A stretch of DNA of 64,000 nucleotides from Erysipelotrichaceae bacterium. Its GTDB lineage: Bacteria; Bacillota_I; Bacilli_A; Erysipelotrichales; Erysipelotrichaceae. Each line of letters begins with the position of its first letter. Positions within the stretch are counted from its first letter, which is position 1. Below, piece by piece: positions 1 through 8,828 of the stretch. The stretch spans positions 108,366 through 172,365 of the forward strand of contig JAFULQ010000002.1 in NCBI GenBank assembly GCA_017473265.1. Direction: 5' to 3'. Position numbers and translations under genes: made by a program. The notes under the pieces were generated by a model. The model searched no databases. It had not been told where the DNA came from and worked only from the letters and a program-made list of their open reading frames with translations.

Positions 1-199
1 CTTCTAATGGAAGATTGATTCTTTTAGCAAAATTGATAATTTCGAAAATGAAAAGTTGGTTCGCGTGGTAATAGCGATAGTTGGTTTCTTCATTTACGTA
101 AGTCGGTTTACATAAACCAATTTTGTCATAGTGACGTAGTGCATTGATTGTAAAACCAGTCATTTTTGATACTTCACCTATTGAAAAGTAGTCTCTCAT
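1..199 (-). CDS. MerR family transcriptional regulator (partial, runs off the left edge)
   Basis: The first 66 residues are visible and match the N-terminal winged helix-turn-helix of MerR regulators: a start MRDYFSIGEVSKMTG, then ALRHYDKIGL and a Tyr-rich NYRYYHANQL segment. In this family the N-terminal domain binds a palindromic operator between widely spaced -35 and -10 elements, and a C-terminal domain (off the window) senses the ligand. The ATG follows a good GGAGGG ribosome site (complement of CCCTCC at 205-210). Upstream, TAAACT at 212-217 and AGTTTA at 233-238 form an inverted repeat that could be its operator; this is only a suggestion. The effector cannot be told from what is visible. 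Confidence 0.85.
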   Translation of the reverse strand, partial: MRDYFSIGEVSKMTGFTINALRHYDKIGLCKPTYVNEETNYRYYHANQLFIFEIINFAKRINLPLE

Positions 200-271
200 G
201 TTTTCCCTCCTTAAACTGTAATGTATATATAGAGTTTAGCACATGATTATAGAAAATACAAATTTTTAAGT

Positions 272-778
272 TTAGAGTAGCTTTTCGAAGGCAATACGTT
301 TATCTCCATTTTGTAAATAAATGGTTCCACATGGTATAAATCCACATTTATTTAGGAATCTTTGCATGGATATGTTTTGATGATGTGTATCTATACGTAG
401 ACTCATTTTATGATCTTCTTTAGCAAGCTTTTCAGCATATTTTACAAATTCATTCGCAAAGTGTTTTCCTTTAATTGTATTATCAACCGCAATACGGTGA
501 ATACAATAATAATGATCTTCGGTAGTTAACCATTTACCGTCTTCTATATATGCATAGTTTGGATCTAGTTCTAAAACAATAGCTGCAGTACCTAATACTT
601 GTTCATTTTCAACTAAGACATAGCTTTGTTTTTGTTTTATATCACTTAAGATGCTTTCTTCATTTGGGTAGCCATCTTGCCATTGATTGACATTCTGACT
701 CTTTAAATATTCCTTTGCTTGATTATAAATAGCTAAAATAGCTGGAATGTCTTCTATTTGGGTATAACGTATTTTCAT
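272..778 (-). CDS. GNAT family N-acetyltransferase
   Basis: A 168-aa acetyltransferase of the GNAT fold, which transfers acetyl from acetyl-CoA to an amine; the substrate is unknown. It opens with MKIRYTQIEDIPAILAIYNQ, the usual beta1-alpha1 start of this family. The CoA-binding stretch is around residues 100-125 (IHRIAVDNTIKGKHFANEF), and the end has the typical NKCGFIPCGTIYL pattern. The start at 778 follows a GGAGAA ribosome site; an in-frame upstream ATG at 817 lacks one. It lies divergent to tmk and is separated by 73 bases from the MerR gene, with which it may be co-regulated, but nothing shows this directly. Confidence 0.85.
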   Translation of the reverse strand: MKIRYTQIEDIPAILAIYNQAKEYLKSQNVNQWQDGYPNEESILSDIKQKQSYVLVENEQVLGTAAIVLELDPNYAYIEDGKWLTTEDHYYCIHRIAVDNTIKGKHFANEFVKYAEKLAKEDHKMSLRIDTHHQNISMQRFLNKCGFIPCGTIYLQNGDKRIAFEKLL

Positions 779-837
779 AAGGATTCTCCATTCTGGTGTC
801 ATTATAGCATGAAACATAGAGAAAATTAGTCATTTCG

Positions 838-846
838 TGCTATAAT
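838..846 (+). promoter_or_regulatory. Extended -10 promoter of the tmk operon
   Basis: TGC-TATAAT is a perfect extended -10 element located 23 bases before the tmk start. No good -35 is seen, which is common for extended -10 promoters. The same TGN-TATAAT form recurs before several other operons in the window. Confidence 0.6.
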
Positions 847-869
847 AAAATGGAATGTGGGGTATGAAT

Positions 870-1493
870 ATGAATCGTGGATGGTTTATTGTTTTTGAAG
901 GTTGTGATGGTAGTGGCAAAACTACAGTGAGTCAAGGCGTTTATCAAAATTTAATTGATAAAGGTTATCCCGTAATCTATACTCGTGAACCTGGTGGAAT
1001 TGATATTGCGGAACAAATTCGTAAGGTAATTTTAGATCCTAAAAATACAGAAATGGATTCTCGTACAGAGGCATTATTATATGCCGCAAGTCGTAGACAA
1101 CATTTGGTTCAAAAAGTATTACCTGCATTAAATGAACATAAGATTGTTATTTGTGATCGTTTCTTATTTAGTTCATTAGCATATCAAGGGTATGCTAGAA
1201 ATATTGGTGTAGATGAAGTATTAAAAATCAATGAATTCGCAATTGAAGGACATATGCCTGATACAACCATTTTCTTAGATGTATTACCTGAAGTGGGATT
1301 ATCTCGTATTTCTACTCGTACATTTAAAGATCGTTTGGATCAAGAGAATATGGATTTCCATCAACGAGTGTTTGATGGTTATATGTTAGTGAATGAACGT
1401 TTTGGTCAAGATATTGTTAAGTTTGATGCAAATCGTACACCTGAAGAAATTATTAATGATATTACTGCATATATTGAGAAGTTGGTGAAATAA
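870..1493 (+). CDS. tmk: Thymidylate kinase
   Basis: Phosphorylates dTMP to dTDP with ATP in the cytosol, an essential step of dTTP synthesis. The 207-aa protein shows the P-loop EGCDGSGKTT (residues 10-19), the TREPGG motif that contacts substrate, ICDRF with the DR pair near residue 96, and a LID-like RISTRTFKDR. Start at 870 is preferred because GTGGGG lies 7-10 bases upstream; the ATG at 864 is too close. The stop overlaps the ATG of holB by one base (TAATG), so translation is probably coupled. tmk next to holB is conserved throughout Firmicutes, although the yaaQ and yaaR genes found between them in B. subtilis are absent here. Confidence 0.97.
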   Translation: MNRGWFIVFEGCDGSGKTTVSQGVYQNLIDKGYPVIYTREPGGIDIAEQIRKVILDPKNTEMDSRTEALLYAASRRQHLVQKVLPALNEHKIVICDRFLFSSLAYQGYARNIGVDEVLKINEFAIEGHMPDTTIFLDVLPEVGLSRISTRTFKDRLDQENMDFHQRVFDGYMLVNERFGQDIVKFDANRTPEEIINDITAYIEKLVK

Positions 1494-2470
1494 TGGAGTA
1501 TAACTTTATTGTTGAGCAACCAGTAGCGTATCGTATGGTGAAAAATGCACTTAAAAAAGGAAGTGCACATGCATATTTGTTTCATGGGCCTAAAGGTACA
1601 CATAAATTAGAAATGGCTATGGTGTTTGCACAATCTATGTTTTGTGAACATACTAGTGATGGAATGGCGTGTGGTTGTTGTGATACTTGTTTACGTATTC
1701 AACAAGGTCTGTTTGCGGACATAATTCTTGTTGATGGTGAAAAAGTAAGTATTAAAAAAGAAGATATCTTACATATTCAAAAAGAATTTTCGACAACTGC
1801 ATTAGAAAAGTATGGTAAGAAAATTTATATTCTAAATAACTGTGAGAATTCAACAGCTGCGGCCATGAATAGTTTATTAAAATTCTTAGAAGAACCTGAA
1901 GGTGATGTACTAGCGATTCTTTGTACAGATCAATTAGAAAGAATTTTACCTACGATTGTATCACGTTGTCAGTTGGTTCCATTTCGTTTAAGTGATTATC
2001 AAGTTATCAAAAAGTATGGTATTGAAAATGGTTTATCTGAATTAGATGCTCATTTGACAAGTCAATTGGTATCAAATGTTACAGAAATGGAAAATTTAGT
2101 AAAACAAGAAGAATATCAAACGGCATTATCATTGTGGATGGGCTTTATGAAGAAATGTTATGAAGATATCCAAGGTGGAATGTTGTACTTAATGCTAGAA
2201 GGTTTTCATGCGAAAACGAAGTATAGTAATAAAGAAGTATTGGAGTTATTTTTAAATATTGGAGTGATATTTACACAAGATTGTTTATATCAACGTAAAG
2301 TAGAAAGTGAAGATTGGACAAAATTGATTGCGGATTATTCTAAAATGAATATTTCCTCTCAAAAGTTGTTGTCCATTCTATTAAGTATAAAAGATCGTTC
2401 GTTACGTAATGCGAATGTATTATTGACGGTTGATCAATTAGGATATTTATTATTAAAGGAGGTTAACTAA
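1493..2470 (+). CDS. holB: DNA polymerase III delta' subunit
   Basis: Clamp-loader delta' subunit, the rigid stator of the complex that loads the beta sliding clamp. The 325-aa protein keeps the AAA+ fold, but its P-loop is degenerate (HGPKGTHKLEMA in place of GxxGxGKT), as is normal for delta', which does not hydrolyse ATP. Cysteines in CGCCDTC (about residues 58-64) form the usual zinc site. The sensor segment NSLLKFLEEPEG and the SRC motif (IVSRCQLV, around residue 160) carry the arginine-finger region that triggers hydrolysis in the neighbouring subunit. One-base overlap with tmk and one-base gap to ricT indicate a single operon. Confidence 0.95.
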   Translation: MEYNFIVEQPVAYRMVKNALKKGSAHAYLFHGPKGTHKLEMAMVFAQSMFCEHTSDGMACGCCDTCLRIQQGLFADIILVDGEKVSIKKEDILHIQKEFSTTALEKYGKKIYILNNCENSTAAAMNSLLKFLEEPEGDVLAILCTDQLERILPTIVSRCQLVPFRLSDYQVIKKYGIENGLSELDAHLTSQLVSNVTEMENLVKQEEYQTALSLWMGFMKKCYEDIQGGMLYLMLEGFHAKTKYSNKEVLELFLNIGVIFTQDCLYQRKVESEDWTKLIADYSKMNISSQKLLSILLSIKDRSLRNANVLLTVDQLGYLLLKEVN

Positions 2471-2471
2471 A

Positions 2472-3353
2472 ATGGAAGAATTACAACATGAAGTTGTGAA
2501 CTATAAGTATAGTGTTTCTGTAAAGTTTAAAGGTTCTAAAAAAGCCTATCATTTTGGTACGGATGAAGCTATTTATAATTATGGTGATAAAGTTGTTGTG
2601 GAAACAATTCGTGGTATTGAATTGGGTGATGTAATTAGTGAATTACGTTTGTGTGAAGATTTCCCAAATCAAAAACCAACGAAACCAGTTTTGCGTAAGG
2701 CTTCTGAAAAAGATATTGAAGATTATAATCGCAATAAGGAAGATGAAGCGGATGCATTACAAAAATGTCAAAACTGTATTGATAAACTTAAATTAGAAAT
2801 GAAGTTAATTAGTGCAGAGTATACATTAGATCGTAGCAAAGTGATTTTCTCTTATGTAAGTGATGATCGTGTAGACTTTAGAGAATTGTTAAAAGAATTA
2901 GCTTCAATCTTTAGATGTCGTATTGAATTACGTCAAATTGGTCCTAGAGACAAGGCGAAAATTGTAGGTGGTCTTGGAAGTTGTGGTATGGAAACTTGTT
3001 GTTCTCGCTACATGGAAGAGTTTGATGTGATTTCTATTAATATGGCTAAGAATCAATTATTAGCATTAAATATTCAAAAATTGAGTGGACAATGTGGAAA
3101 ATTGATGTGTTGTTTAAGTTTTGAAGATGAAATGTATAAAGAACAACGCAAAGGATTACCTAAGATGAATGCACAAGTTGTGTATAATGGTGAACGTTTT
3201 AGAATTCAAGGTATGAATTTATTAAATCAAACAGCAAAATTAGGTAATAAAGAAAATATGGTTATTATTCCTTTAGATGAATTAAAAGAATTGATGAATC
3301 AAATGCCAAAGGAGAATACACATCATGAAAAGTCAAAAGAGTTTTCTAAATAA
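2472..3353 (+). CDS. ricT: RicT/YaaT (PSP1-domain) regulatory protein
   Basis: A 293-aa PSP1-family protein. In B. subtilis RicT forms an Fe-S-bearing complex with RicA and RicF that promotes RNase Y-dependent mRNA maturation, and affects sporulation and biofilm formation. The C-terminal half has the conserved cysteine sets C171, C176-C177 (GSCGMETCC) and C208, C213-C214 (QCGKLMCC), which fit cluster ligation. It starts right after holB with an AAGGAGG ribosome site inside the holB end. The 3' end overlaps rsmI by 29 bases, so the four genes are translationally linked. RicA and RicF partners are not in this window. Confidence 0.93.
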   Translation: MEELQHEVVNYKYSVSVKFKGSKKAYHFGTDEAIYNYGDKVVVETIRGIELGDVISELRLCEDFPNQKPTKPVLRKASEKDIEDYNRNKEDEADALQKCQNCIDKLKLEMKLISAEYTLDRSKVIFSYVSDDRVDFRELLKELASIFRCRIELRQIGPRDKAKIVGGLGSCGMETCCSRYMEEFDVISINMAKNQLLALNIQKLSGQCGKLMCCLSFEDEMYKEQRKGLPKMNAQVVYNGERFRIQGMNLLNQTAKLGNKENMVIIPLDELKELMNQMPKENTHHEKSKEFSK

Positions 3354-4170
3354 TGTTCCTACTTTATATTTAGTGGCTACTCCTATTGGTAATTTAAAGG
3401 AAATGACACCAAGAGCGGTGGAAATTCTTAAAGAAGTTGATGTAATTGCGGCAGAAGATACTCGTAATACGATGGGATTATTAAAGCATTTTGAAATTAA
3501 TACCAAATTGATTGCGCATCATATGTACAACGAAAAACAAAGTAGTGATGGATTAATTGAAATGTTAAATAATGGTATGAATATTGCATTAGTTAGCGAT
3601 GCGGGTTATCCATTAATTAGTGATCCAGGGCAAGTGTTGGTAAATCGTGTAATTGATGCTGGATATAATGTAGTAACGATTAATGGTCCTAGTGCTATTT
3701 TAGCCGCATTGTGTGCTAGTGGTATTGCGGCTCAACCATTTACTTTTGTTGGTTTTTTAGGTTCTAGTGAGAAAGAGTGTAAAAAGCAATTAGAAAAATG
3801 GAAAAACCATGAAGAAACTTTAATTTTCTATGAATCTCCTCATCGTATTGAAAAGACATTGAAATATTGTTTAACTGTTTTAGGAGATCGTAGAATGTGC
3901 TTGGCTAGAGAGTTAACCAAGAAGTATGAAGAATATTTACGTGGTACGATTTCTGAAGTACTAGAAGTAGTGAAAGAATGTAAAGGTGAAATGGTTATTA
4001 TTATGGAAGGTTGTAAGCAAGAAGAACAACCAACCTTATCAATGCCTGATTTATTAAAGATTGTAGATCGCTATGTGGAAGCGGGTATGAGTGCAAAAGA
4101 TGCGATTAAGAAGACCGCTCAAGAATATGGTGTATCTAAAAATGAAATATATCGTAATTATGTTAGCTAA
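3325..4170 (+). CDS. rsmI: 16S rRNA (cytidine1402-2'-O)-methyltransferase
   Basis: Methylates the 2'-OH of C1402 in the decoding centre of 16S rRNA using SAM. The 281-aa protein carries the family hallmarks of the tetrapyrrole-methylase fold: LYLVATPIGNLKEMTPRA near the start, IAAEDTRNT, ALVSDAGYPLISDPG, and the FYESPHRI motif around residue 170. The start at 3325 has AAGGAG about 8 bases upstream and lies inside the end of ricT. It is last in the conserved tmk-holB-ricT-rsmI group; B. subtilis has yabA and two more genes before its rsmI, which are missing here. Confidence 0.96.
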   Translation: MKSQKSFLNNVPTLYLVATPIGNLKEMTPRAVEILKEVDVIAAEDTRNTMGLLKHFEINTKLIAHHMYNEKQSSDGLIEMLNNGMNIALVSDAGYPLISDPGQVLVNRVIDAGYNVVTINGPSAILAALCASGIAAQPFTFVGFLGSSEKECKKQLEKWKNHEETLIFYESPHRIEKTLKYCLTVLGDRRMCLARELTKKYEEYLRGTISEVLEVVKECKGEMVIIMEGCKQEEQPTLSMPDLLKIVDRYVEAGMSAKDAIKKTAQEYGVSKNEIYRNYVS

Positions 4171-4185
4171 TAGGAGGAAACACAG

Positions 4186-5055
4186 ATGATTAAATTATTA
4201 GTTAGTGATTTGGATGGTACATTTTTATCTCATGAAAGAAATGAAAAAGGAAGCTTTGTTTCTGATGCGAATATGGAAGCAATGAAACGCTTTAGAGAAG
4301 CTGGTGGAACATTTGTTACGGCAAGTGGACGTCATCATGAATATTCATATTCTTTAATGGAAGAATTAGGATTTGAATTTGATATGATTGGTACAAATGG
4401 AGCTACTTTAATCCATAATAACCATTTAATTGAACACAACAATCCACAACGTCATATTGTTCGTGAAGTTGTTGAAGAATTAACAAAAGATGAATATAAA
4501 GATCACATCGAAGTAATGGGTGTAGACTTATCATTTAAATATATCTTGGGTCAAGGATTGGAGTCTTGGTATTTACCAGGTTTTGCGAAATTAATTGATG
4601 ATGGCACAGTTGGTGGTTTACACGATGTTAAATTATTGGATTGGTTAAATGATCGCAAACGTCCAGATATTACTTGTTTATCAGTTACAATTCGTGATGG
4701 TAGTCGTTTACATGAATGGATTGCTTTCTTACGAGAAAAATTTGATAAATATTTTGATATTTATGCTTCTGGTCCTATGCATATTGAATTAATGCGTCCA
4801 GGTATTAATAAGGGACATGGTGTTCGTTCTATTATGAAACTTTATGGATTAGAAGAACATGAAGTGGCGGTAGTTGGAGATAACCAAAATGATATCTCTA
4901 TGTTCTTTGCGACTCCTAGAAATAGTTTTGTAATGAGTACAGCTGCACCTGGTGTTAGAAAATATGCTCGTTATACAGTTGATAGTGTTGCGGAAGCCAT
5001 TGATATTATTATGAGAAAGAATGCAAGTGAAGTTGCGACAAAGGAAGTTGAATAA
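4186..5055 (+). CDS. Cof-type HAD hydrolase
   Basis: A 289-aa member of the Cof/HAD-IIB family of small-molecule phosphatases (sugar phosphates or flavin/PLP phosphates). Motif I is SDLDGT at residues 7-12 (nucleophile and acid/base Asp), motif II TASGRHH, and motif IV VGDNQNDISMF near residue 226. The long middle part is the type IIB cap that sets substrate choice, so the substrate cannot be predicted. TAGGAGG ribosome site 9 bases upstream. It is 15 bases after rsmI and 2 bases before a GNAT gene, so probably the same transcript. Confidence 0.9.
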   Translation: MIKLLVSDLDGTFLSHERNEKGSFVSDANMEAMKRFREAGGTFVTASGRHHEYSYSLMEELGFEFDMIGTNGATLIHNNHLIEHNNPQRHIVREVVEELTKDEYKDHIEVMGVDLSFKYILGQGLESWYLPGFAKLIDDGTVGGLHDVKLLDWLNDRKRPDITCLSVTIRDGSRLHEWIAFLREKFDKYFDIYASGPMHIELMRPGINKGHGVRSIMKLYGLEEHEVAVVGDNQNDISMFFATPRNSFVMSTAAPGVRKYARYTVDSVAEAIDIIMRKNASEVATKEVE

Positions 5056-5057
5056 TA

Positions 5058-5579
5058 ATGGATTTTTCATTACAAACAAAACGTTTATTAATGCGTAAGA
5101 TACAAGTGGAAGATAAAGACTATTTATTACGTATGTATCAAAATCCATTAGTAAATGCGACATATATTTGTGATTCTTTACAAACGGATGAAGCAGTTAC
5201 GAAATTTGTTGAAAGAATGGCTAATTTTGAATATGATGGTAAAACGTATTTATGGATATTAGAATATGAAGGTCGTCCGATTGGTATGTTAAATACATTC
5301 TTATCACATGATGATTCTAGTACGATTGAAATTGGATATGCAGTGGATTCACCATATTGGAATCAAGGTTTTGCGACGGAAGCATTAGTAGCGGCTATTG
5401 ATTATTTATTAAAAAATACAGAGTATCATAAGATTCAGTGTTCACATTTCTTGTCAAATGTCGCAAGTAAACGTGTTATGGAAAAAGCAAATATGATTTA
5501 TGAAGGTGTTCGTCAAGAAGTGTTCTTCTTTAGAGGGGAATATCATTCTTTAGGATACTATTATGTGATTCGAAAATAG
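5058..5579 (+). CDS. GNAT acetyltransferase, RimJ/RimL-like
   Basis: 173 aa with the N-terminal FSLQTKRLLMRKIQVEDKDY pattern of the RimJ/RimL type, which acetylate alpha-amino groups of ribosomal proteins or small amines. The acetyl-CoA loop is IGYAVDSPYWNQGFATEA (around residues 95-112), followed by NVASKRVMEKANMIYEG, the usual C-terminal beta-bulge region. Tight spacing after the HAD gene puts it in the same operon. The substrate is not predictable. Confidence 0.9.
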   Translation: MDFSLQTKRLLMRKIQVEDKDYLLRMYQNPLVNATYICDSLQTDEAVTKFVERMANFEYDGKTYLWILEYEGRPIGMLNTFLSHDDSSTIEIGYAVDSPYWNQGFATEALVAAIDYLLKNTEYHKIQCSHFLSNVASKRVMEKANMIYEGVRQEVFFFRGEYHSLGYYYVIRK

Positions 5580-5594
5580 AATGGAGAGTGTTTT

Positions 5595-6344
5595 ATGGAT
5601 CGTAAATTATTAAAAACGCAAGCGAAAGAAGTGTTAAAAAAGCACTATGTTAAATTATTAGGTTTTACTTTTATTACAGTTGTATTAGGATTAACATTTA
5701 TTGGCTTTGGTGCAAAAACATCAGCGGATACGTATACGACAAGTTATTATTTATCAATTTTTGGTTTATCTTTTAATGTGAGTCCAAGTGGTTCAATGGC
5801 CATTTTAGTTGCAATCCTTACTATAACTTCTTTGGTATTTGGTATTGCAGTAAGTCCTGTTTTAAATTATGGTTTACAAAATGCTTATAAGTATGCGTCT
5901 ACAGATTCTTTAGAGGGTTATGATTTATTCTGTGGTTTTAGAAATAATTATAAAAATATTGTCATTGTTAATTTATTAAAAGGTATATTTATTGCATTAT
6001 GGACATTTGTATTTATTATTCCAGGAATTATTAAAATTTACCAATGGCGTTATACAAACCAAATTTTAGAAGAACATCCAGACTGGAATTATAAACAAGT
6101 GTTAGAAGCTAGTGAAAATATGACACATGGTCATAAAAGTGATTTATGGGTATTGGATTTATCATTCATTGGATGGTATTTCTTGTTTGCGGTTTTAGAT
6201 ATGTTAACAATCGGTTTGGCATCTTACTTATTAATGCCATACGTACATCAAACTGATGCAGAAGCTTATCACTGGATTAAGAGTTTACAAGAACCAGAAG
6301 TTATTGATGTAGAGCTTGTTGAAGAACCAGAAATTATTGAGTAG
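5595..6344 (+). CDS. DUF975 family integral membrane protein
   Basis: A 249-aa membrane protein with about four to five hydrophobic segments (near residues 21-39, 65-90, 118-145 and 192-215) and an acidic C-terminal tail ending EEPEIIE. The sequence EASENMTHGHKSDLWVLDLS followed by FIGWYFL is the DUF975 signature. The function of the family is unknown. It begins 15 bases after the GNAT gene with a GGAGAG ribosome site, and is followed at once by a strong terminator, so it closes the tmk-led transcript. Confidence 0.85.
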   Translation: MDRKLLKTQAKEVLKKHYVKLLGFTFITVVLGLTFIGFGAKTSADTYTTSYYLSIFGLSFNVSPSGSMAILVAILTITSLVFGIAVSPVLNYGLQNAYKYASTDSLEGYDLFCGFRNNYKNIVIVNLLKGIFIALWTFVFIIPGIIKIYQWRYTNQILEEHPDWNYKQVLEASENMTHGHKSDLWVLDLSFIGWYFLFAVLDMLTIGLASYLLMPYVHQTDAEAYHWIKSLQEPEVIDVELVEEPEIIE

Positions 6345-6369
6345 TTCATATATTTGAACTACTTTTTTT
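6340..6369 (+). terminator. Rho-independent terminator after the DUF975 gene
   Basis: Arms AGTAGTTCA and TGAACTACT (9 bp) around a 6-base loop, followed by seven T. It overlaps the stop codon and ends the operon that starts at tmk. Confidence 0.85.
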
Positions 6370-6399
6370 GTAGTAAAATAAATAGTGAGGTGATGATGC

Positions 6400-7776
6400 A
6401 TGCATAAAGGAATTAAGATTGTAACCATTGGTGGAGGTAGTTCATATACTCCAGAATTAATGGAAGGTTTCATTACTCGTTATCATGAATTACCGATTTC
6501 TGAAATATGGTTAGTAGATATTGAAGAAGGTAAAGAAAAGGTTGAAATTATTCGTGATTTATCAGAAAGAATGTGGAAAAAAGCGGGGTACGATGTAAAG
6601 GTATATGCGACTTTAGATCGTAGAGAAGCTTTGGTGGATGCTGATTTTGTAACTACACAATTTAGAGTTGGTTTTTTAGATGCAAGGATCAAAGATGAAC
6701 GTATTCCATCTTTACATGGTATGTTAGGTCAAGAAACAAATGGCGCTGGTGGTATTTTTAAGGCTTTTCGTACCATTCCTGTTATGAAAGAAATTGTAGA
6801 AGATATGAAGGAATTATGTCCTGATGCGTGGTTAATCAATTTTACAAATCCTAGTGGAATTATTACAGAGGCGGTTATTAAACACTTTGGCTGGAAGAAG
6901 TGTATTGGTTTATGTAATGTTCCTGTAATTGCCATGATGAGTGAATATCAAAAAATGAATTATAAGCAAGAAGAGTTAGAATATCGTTTTGTTGGTTTAA
7001 ATCATTTCCATTGGCATAAAGTGTACACGACAGAGGGTAAAGAAATTACCCAGGAAATAATTGAACATATAAATGAACCAGGTGGAGGAACACCTGCAAA
7101 TATATTTAGTGCTCCATTTAATTTAGATCACTTGAGAAAAATGAATTTATTACCATGTGGTTATCATCGTTATTACTATAATCACAAAGATATGTTAGCA
7201 CATAGTATGGAAGAATTTAGATGTGGTGGAACACGTGCTGAACAAATGAAACAAGTTGAAAAAGAGTTGTTTGAGATTTATAAAAATCCTAATTTAGATA
7301 AAAAACCTGAACAATTGTCCAAGCGTGGTGGTGCATATTACAGTGAAGCAGCATGTGAATGTATTAATGCTATTTATAATAATAAAAAGATACATATGGT
7401 AGTTAGTTGTGAGAATCGTGGAAGTATTCCATGTTTGGATGCAGATAGTATTGTTGAAGTGTCTGCTATAATAGGAGCTAAAGGAGCGGAACCGTTGTCG
7501 GTTGGTAAATTAGCTTATGCACAAAAAGGTTGGCTACAAATGATGAAGGCAATGGAAGAATGTGTTATTGATGCCGCATTACATGGTGATTATGGACAAG
7601 CAATTGAAGCGTTTATGTTAAATCCAATGGTTGAAAATGGTGAAGATGCTATAATGGTATTGCATGAATTGTTGCTTGCGCATGAGAAGTATTTGCCACA
7701 GTTTAAGGATAAAATTAATGAATTAAAAAAGAAGGGTATAACTATTGATGATGAAGTAGTTAATAGTTTGATGTAG
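6400..7776 (+). CDS. Glycoside hydrolase family 4, probable 6-phospho-beta-glucosidase
   Basis: GH4 enzymes cleave phosphorylated disaccharides using NAD+ and a divalent metal through a redox elimination. The 458-aa protein has the Rossmann start IVTIGGGSSYTPELM, the QETNGAGGIFKAFRTIP segment, the metal/catalytic GLCNVPV (Cys near residue 172) and GLNHFHWH (His near 202). The pattern is that of LicH/CelF-type 6-phospho-beta-glucosidases, acting on PTS-imported cellobiose-like sugars, rather than of alpha-glucosidases. No PTS gene adjoins it, so its transporter is elsewhere. GAGGTGAT ribosome site supports the start. Confidence 0.9.
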   Translation: MHKGIKIVTIGGGSSYTPELMEGFITRYHELPISEIWLVDIEEGKEKVEIIRDLSERMWKKAGYDVKVYATLDRREALVDADFVTTQFRVGFLDARIKDERIPSLHGMLGQETNGAGGIFKAFRTIPVMKEIVEDMKELCPDAWLINFTNPSGIITEAVIKHFGWKKCIGLCNVPVIAMMSEYQKMNYKQEELEYRFVGLNHFHWHKVYTTEGKEITQEIIEHINEPGGGTPANIFSAPFNLDHLRKMNLLPCGYHRYYYNHKDMLAHSMEEFRCGGTRAEQMKQVEKELFEIYKNPNLDKKPEQLSKRGGAYYSEAACECINAIYNNKKIHMVVSCENRGSIPCLDADSIVEVSAIIGAKGAEPLSVGKLAYAQKGWLQMMKAMEECVIDAALHGDYGQAIEAFMLNPMVENGEDAIMVLHELLLAHEKYLPQFKDKINELKKKGITIDDEVVNSLM

Positions 7777-7786
7777 GAGGTAGACT

Positions 7787-8308
7787 ATGGAGTTTGATTG
7801 TAATTATGATTTTCATAAAGTAGTAGAAGAAGTATTGGATGAATATGAATTTGATTATGAATATAAAGAAGATGATGATTTATATTTTTCTGGTGTGAAT
7901 TATGATGACTTAGGAAATGTGTCTCTTTTAATTATGAATGCTGGTAGTCGTATTACTTTAGTAGGTGAAGTGGATTATGCAATTGAAAATGAGTTAGTAT
8001 ATCAACGGGCTTCTGATTTTGTACATCGTTTTAATTCGATGGATTGTATTTCTACGTTATTTTTAGATCCTGAAAGTAAATATTTATATTTTAAGAAGAA
8101 TATTAGTGTTTCTGATAGTTTTGATCCTCAATTTACTTTTACGCGTGATTTTTTCCGTTTTACATTGGAAATGGATATGTTTGGTAAAGCAATTATGGGG
8201 GTATTATCTGGCGTATTGTCAGATTTAGATGGAATTAGAGGAATTGAATTGGCTATTGAAACGTTTAATGATGAAGCATATGAAGAAGCTGAACAATTTA
8301 TGAATTAG
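7787..8308 (+). CDS. Hypothetical acidic protein
   Basis: A 173-aa, strongly acidic soluble protein (many Asp, Glu and Tyr, e.g. DEYEFDYEYKEDDDLYFSG) without signal peptide or membrane segment. I do not recognise the family with confidence; the layout resembles small alpha/beta proteins of the YbjN or secretion-chaperone type, but that is a loose resemblance. It follows the GH4 gene by 10 bases with a good AGGAGG site and precedes idi by 7, so it is co-transcribed with both. Confidence 0.75.
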   Translation: MEFDCNYDFHKVVEEVLDEYEFDYEYKEDDDLYFSGVNYDDLGNVSLLIMNAGSRITLVGEVDYAIENELVYQRASDFVHRFNSMDCISTLFLDPESKYLYFKKNISVSDSFDPQFTFTRDFFRFTLEMDMFGKAIMGVLSGVLSDLDGIRGIELAIETFNDEAYEEAEQFMN

Positions 8309-8315
8309 GTGTTGT

Positions 8316-8828
8316 ATGGAAAAGGTAGTATTAATTGATTTTGATGATCAAGTATTAGGTGAAATGGAAAAACAACAAGCACATGTAGAAGGGAAATTAC
8401 ATCGTGCATTTAGTGTGATTTTATATCATGGTGATAAGATGTTGATTCATAAACGTGCTAGTGAAAAATATCATTGTGGTGGTTTATGGACAAATAGTTG
8501 TTGTTCGCATCCTAGAATGAATGAAAGCTTTGATGATGCTGTAAAGCGTCGTTTGATGGAAGAGCTTGGCGTAGAATGTGATACGAAAGAAATATTCTCT
8601 TTTGTATATTATTATCAATTCTCTAATGGTTTGACAGAATTTGAGTTGGATCATGTGTATATTGGTGAGTATGATGGAGAGGTTTCTTTTGATTCTAGTG
8701 AAATAGAAGAGGTGAAGTGGATTTCTTTTGAGGAATTAAAGAAAGACATCGTTTGTAATCCTACAAAGTATACACCTTGGTTTGTTGTGGCATTAAAGCG
8801 TGTATTAAAGGAGATTGCGCATGCGTAG
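8316..8828 (+). CDS. idi: Isopentenyl-diphosphate delta-isomerase, type I
   Basis: Interconverts IPP and DMAPP, the building blocks for undecaprenyl phosphate and menaquinone side chains. The 170-aa protein is the Nudix-fold, type I form: KYHCGGLWTNSCCSHP contains the catalytic Cys and metal-binding His, RRLMEELG is the Nudix helix, and EFELDHVY carries the two catalytic-site glutamates. Most low-G+C Gram-positives are known for the unrelated flavin-dependent type II enzyme (fni), so a type I gene is somewhat unusual. The end overlaps the DUF1146 gene by 8 bases. Confidence 0.93.
   Translation: MEKVVLIDFDDQVLGEMEKQQAHVEGKLHRAFSVILYHGDKMLIHKRASEKYHCGGLWTNSCCSHPRMNESFDDAVKRRLMEELGVECDTKEIFSFVYYYQFSNGLTEFELDHVYIGEYDGEVSFDSSEIEEVKWISFEELKKDIVCNPTKYTPWFVVALKRVLKEIAHA

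Noticed and set aside
212..238. MerR operator and promoter between 200 and 271
   Set aside because: The inverted repeat TAAACT/AGTTTA is short and the -35/-10 elements with 19-base spacing cannot be set with confidence; mentioned only in the MerR entry.
6483..6935. Minus-strand open frames inside the GH4 gene
   Set aside because: Shadows of a well-supported gene, without ribosome sites or recognisable products; the same holds for the many similar frames opposite hutH, nadE, sbcC and others.
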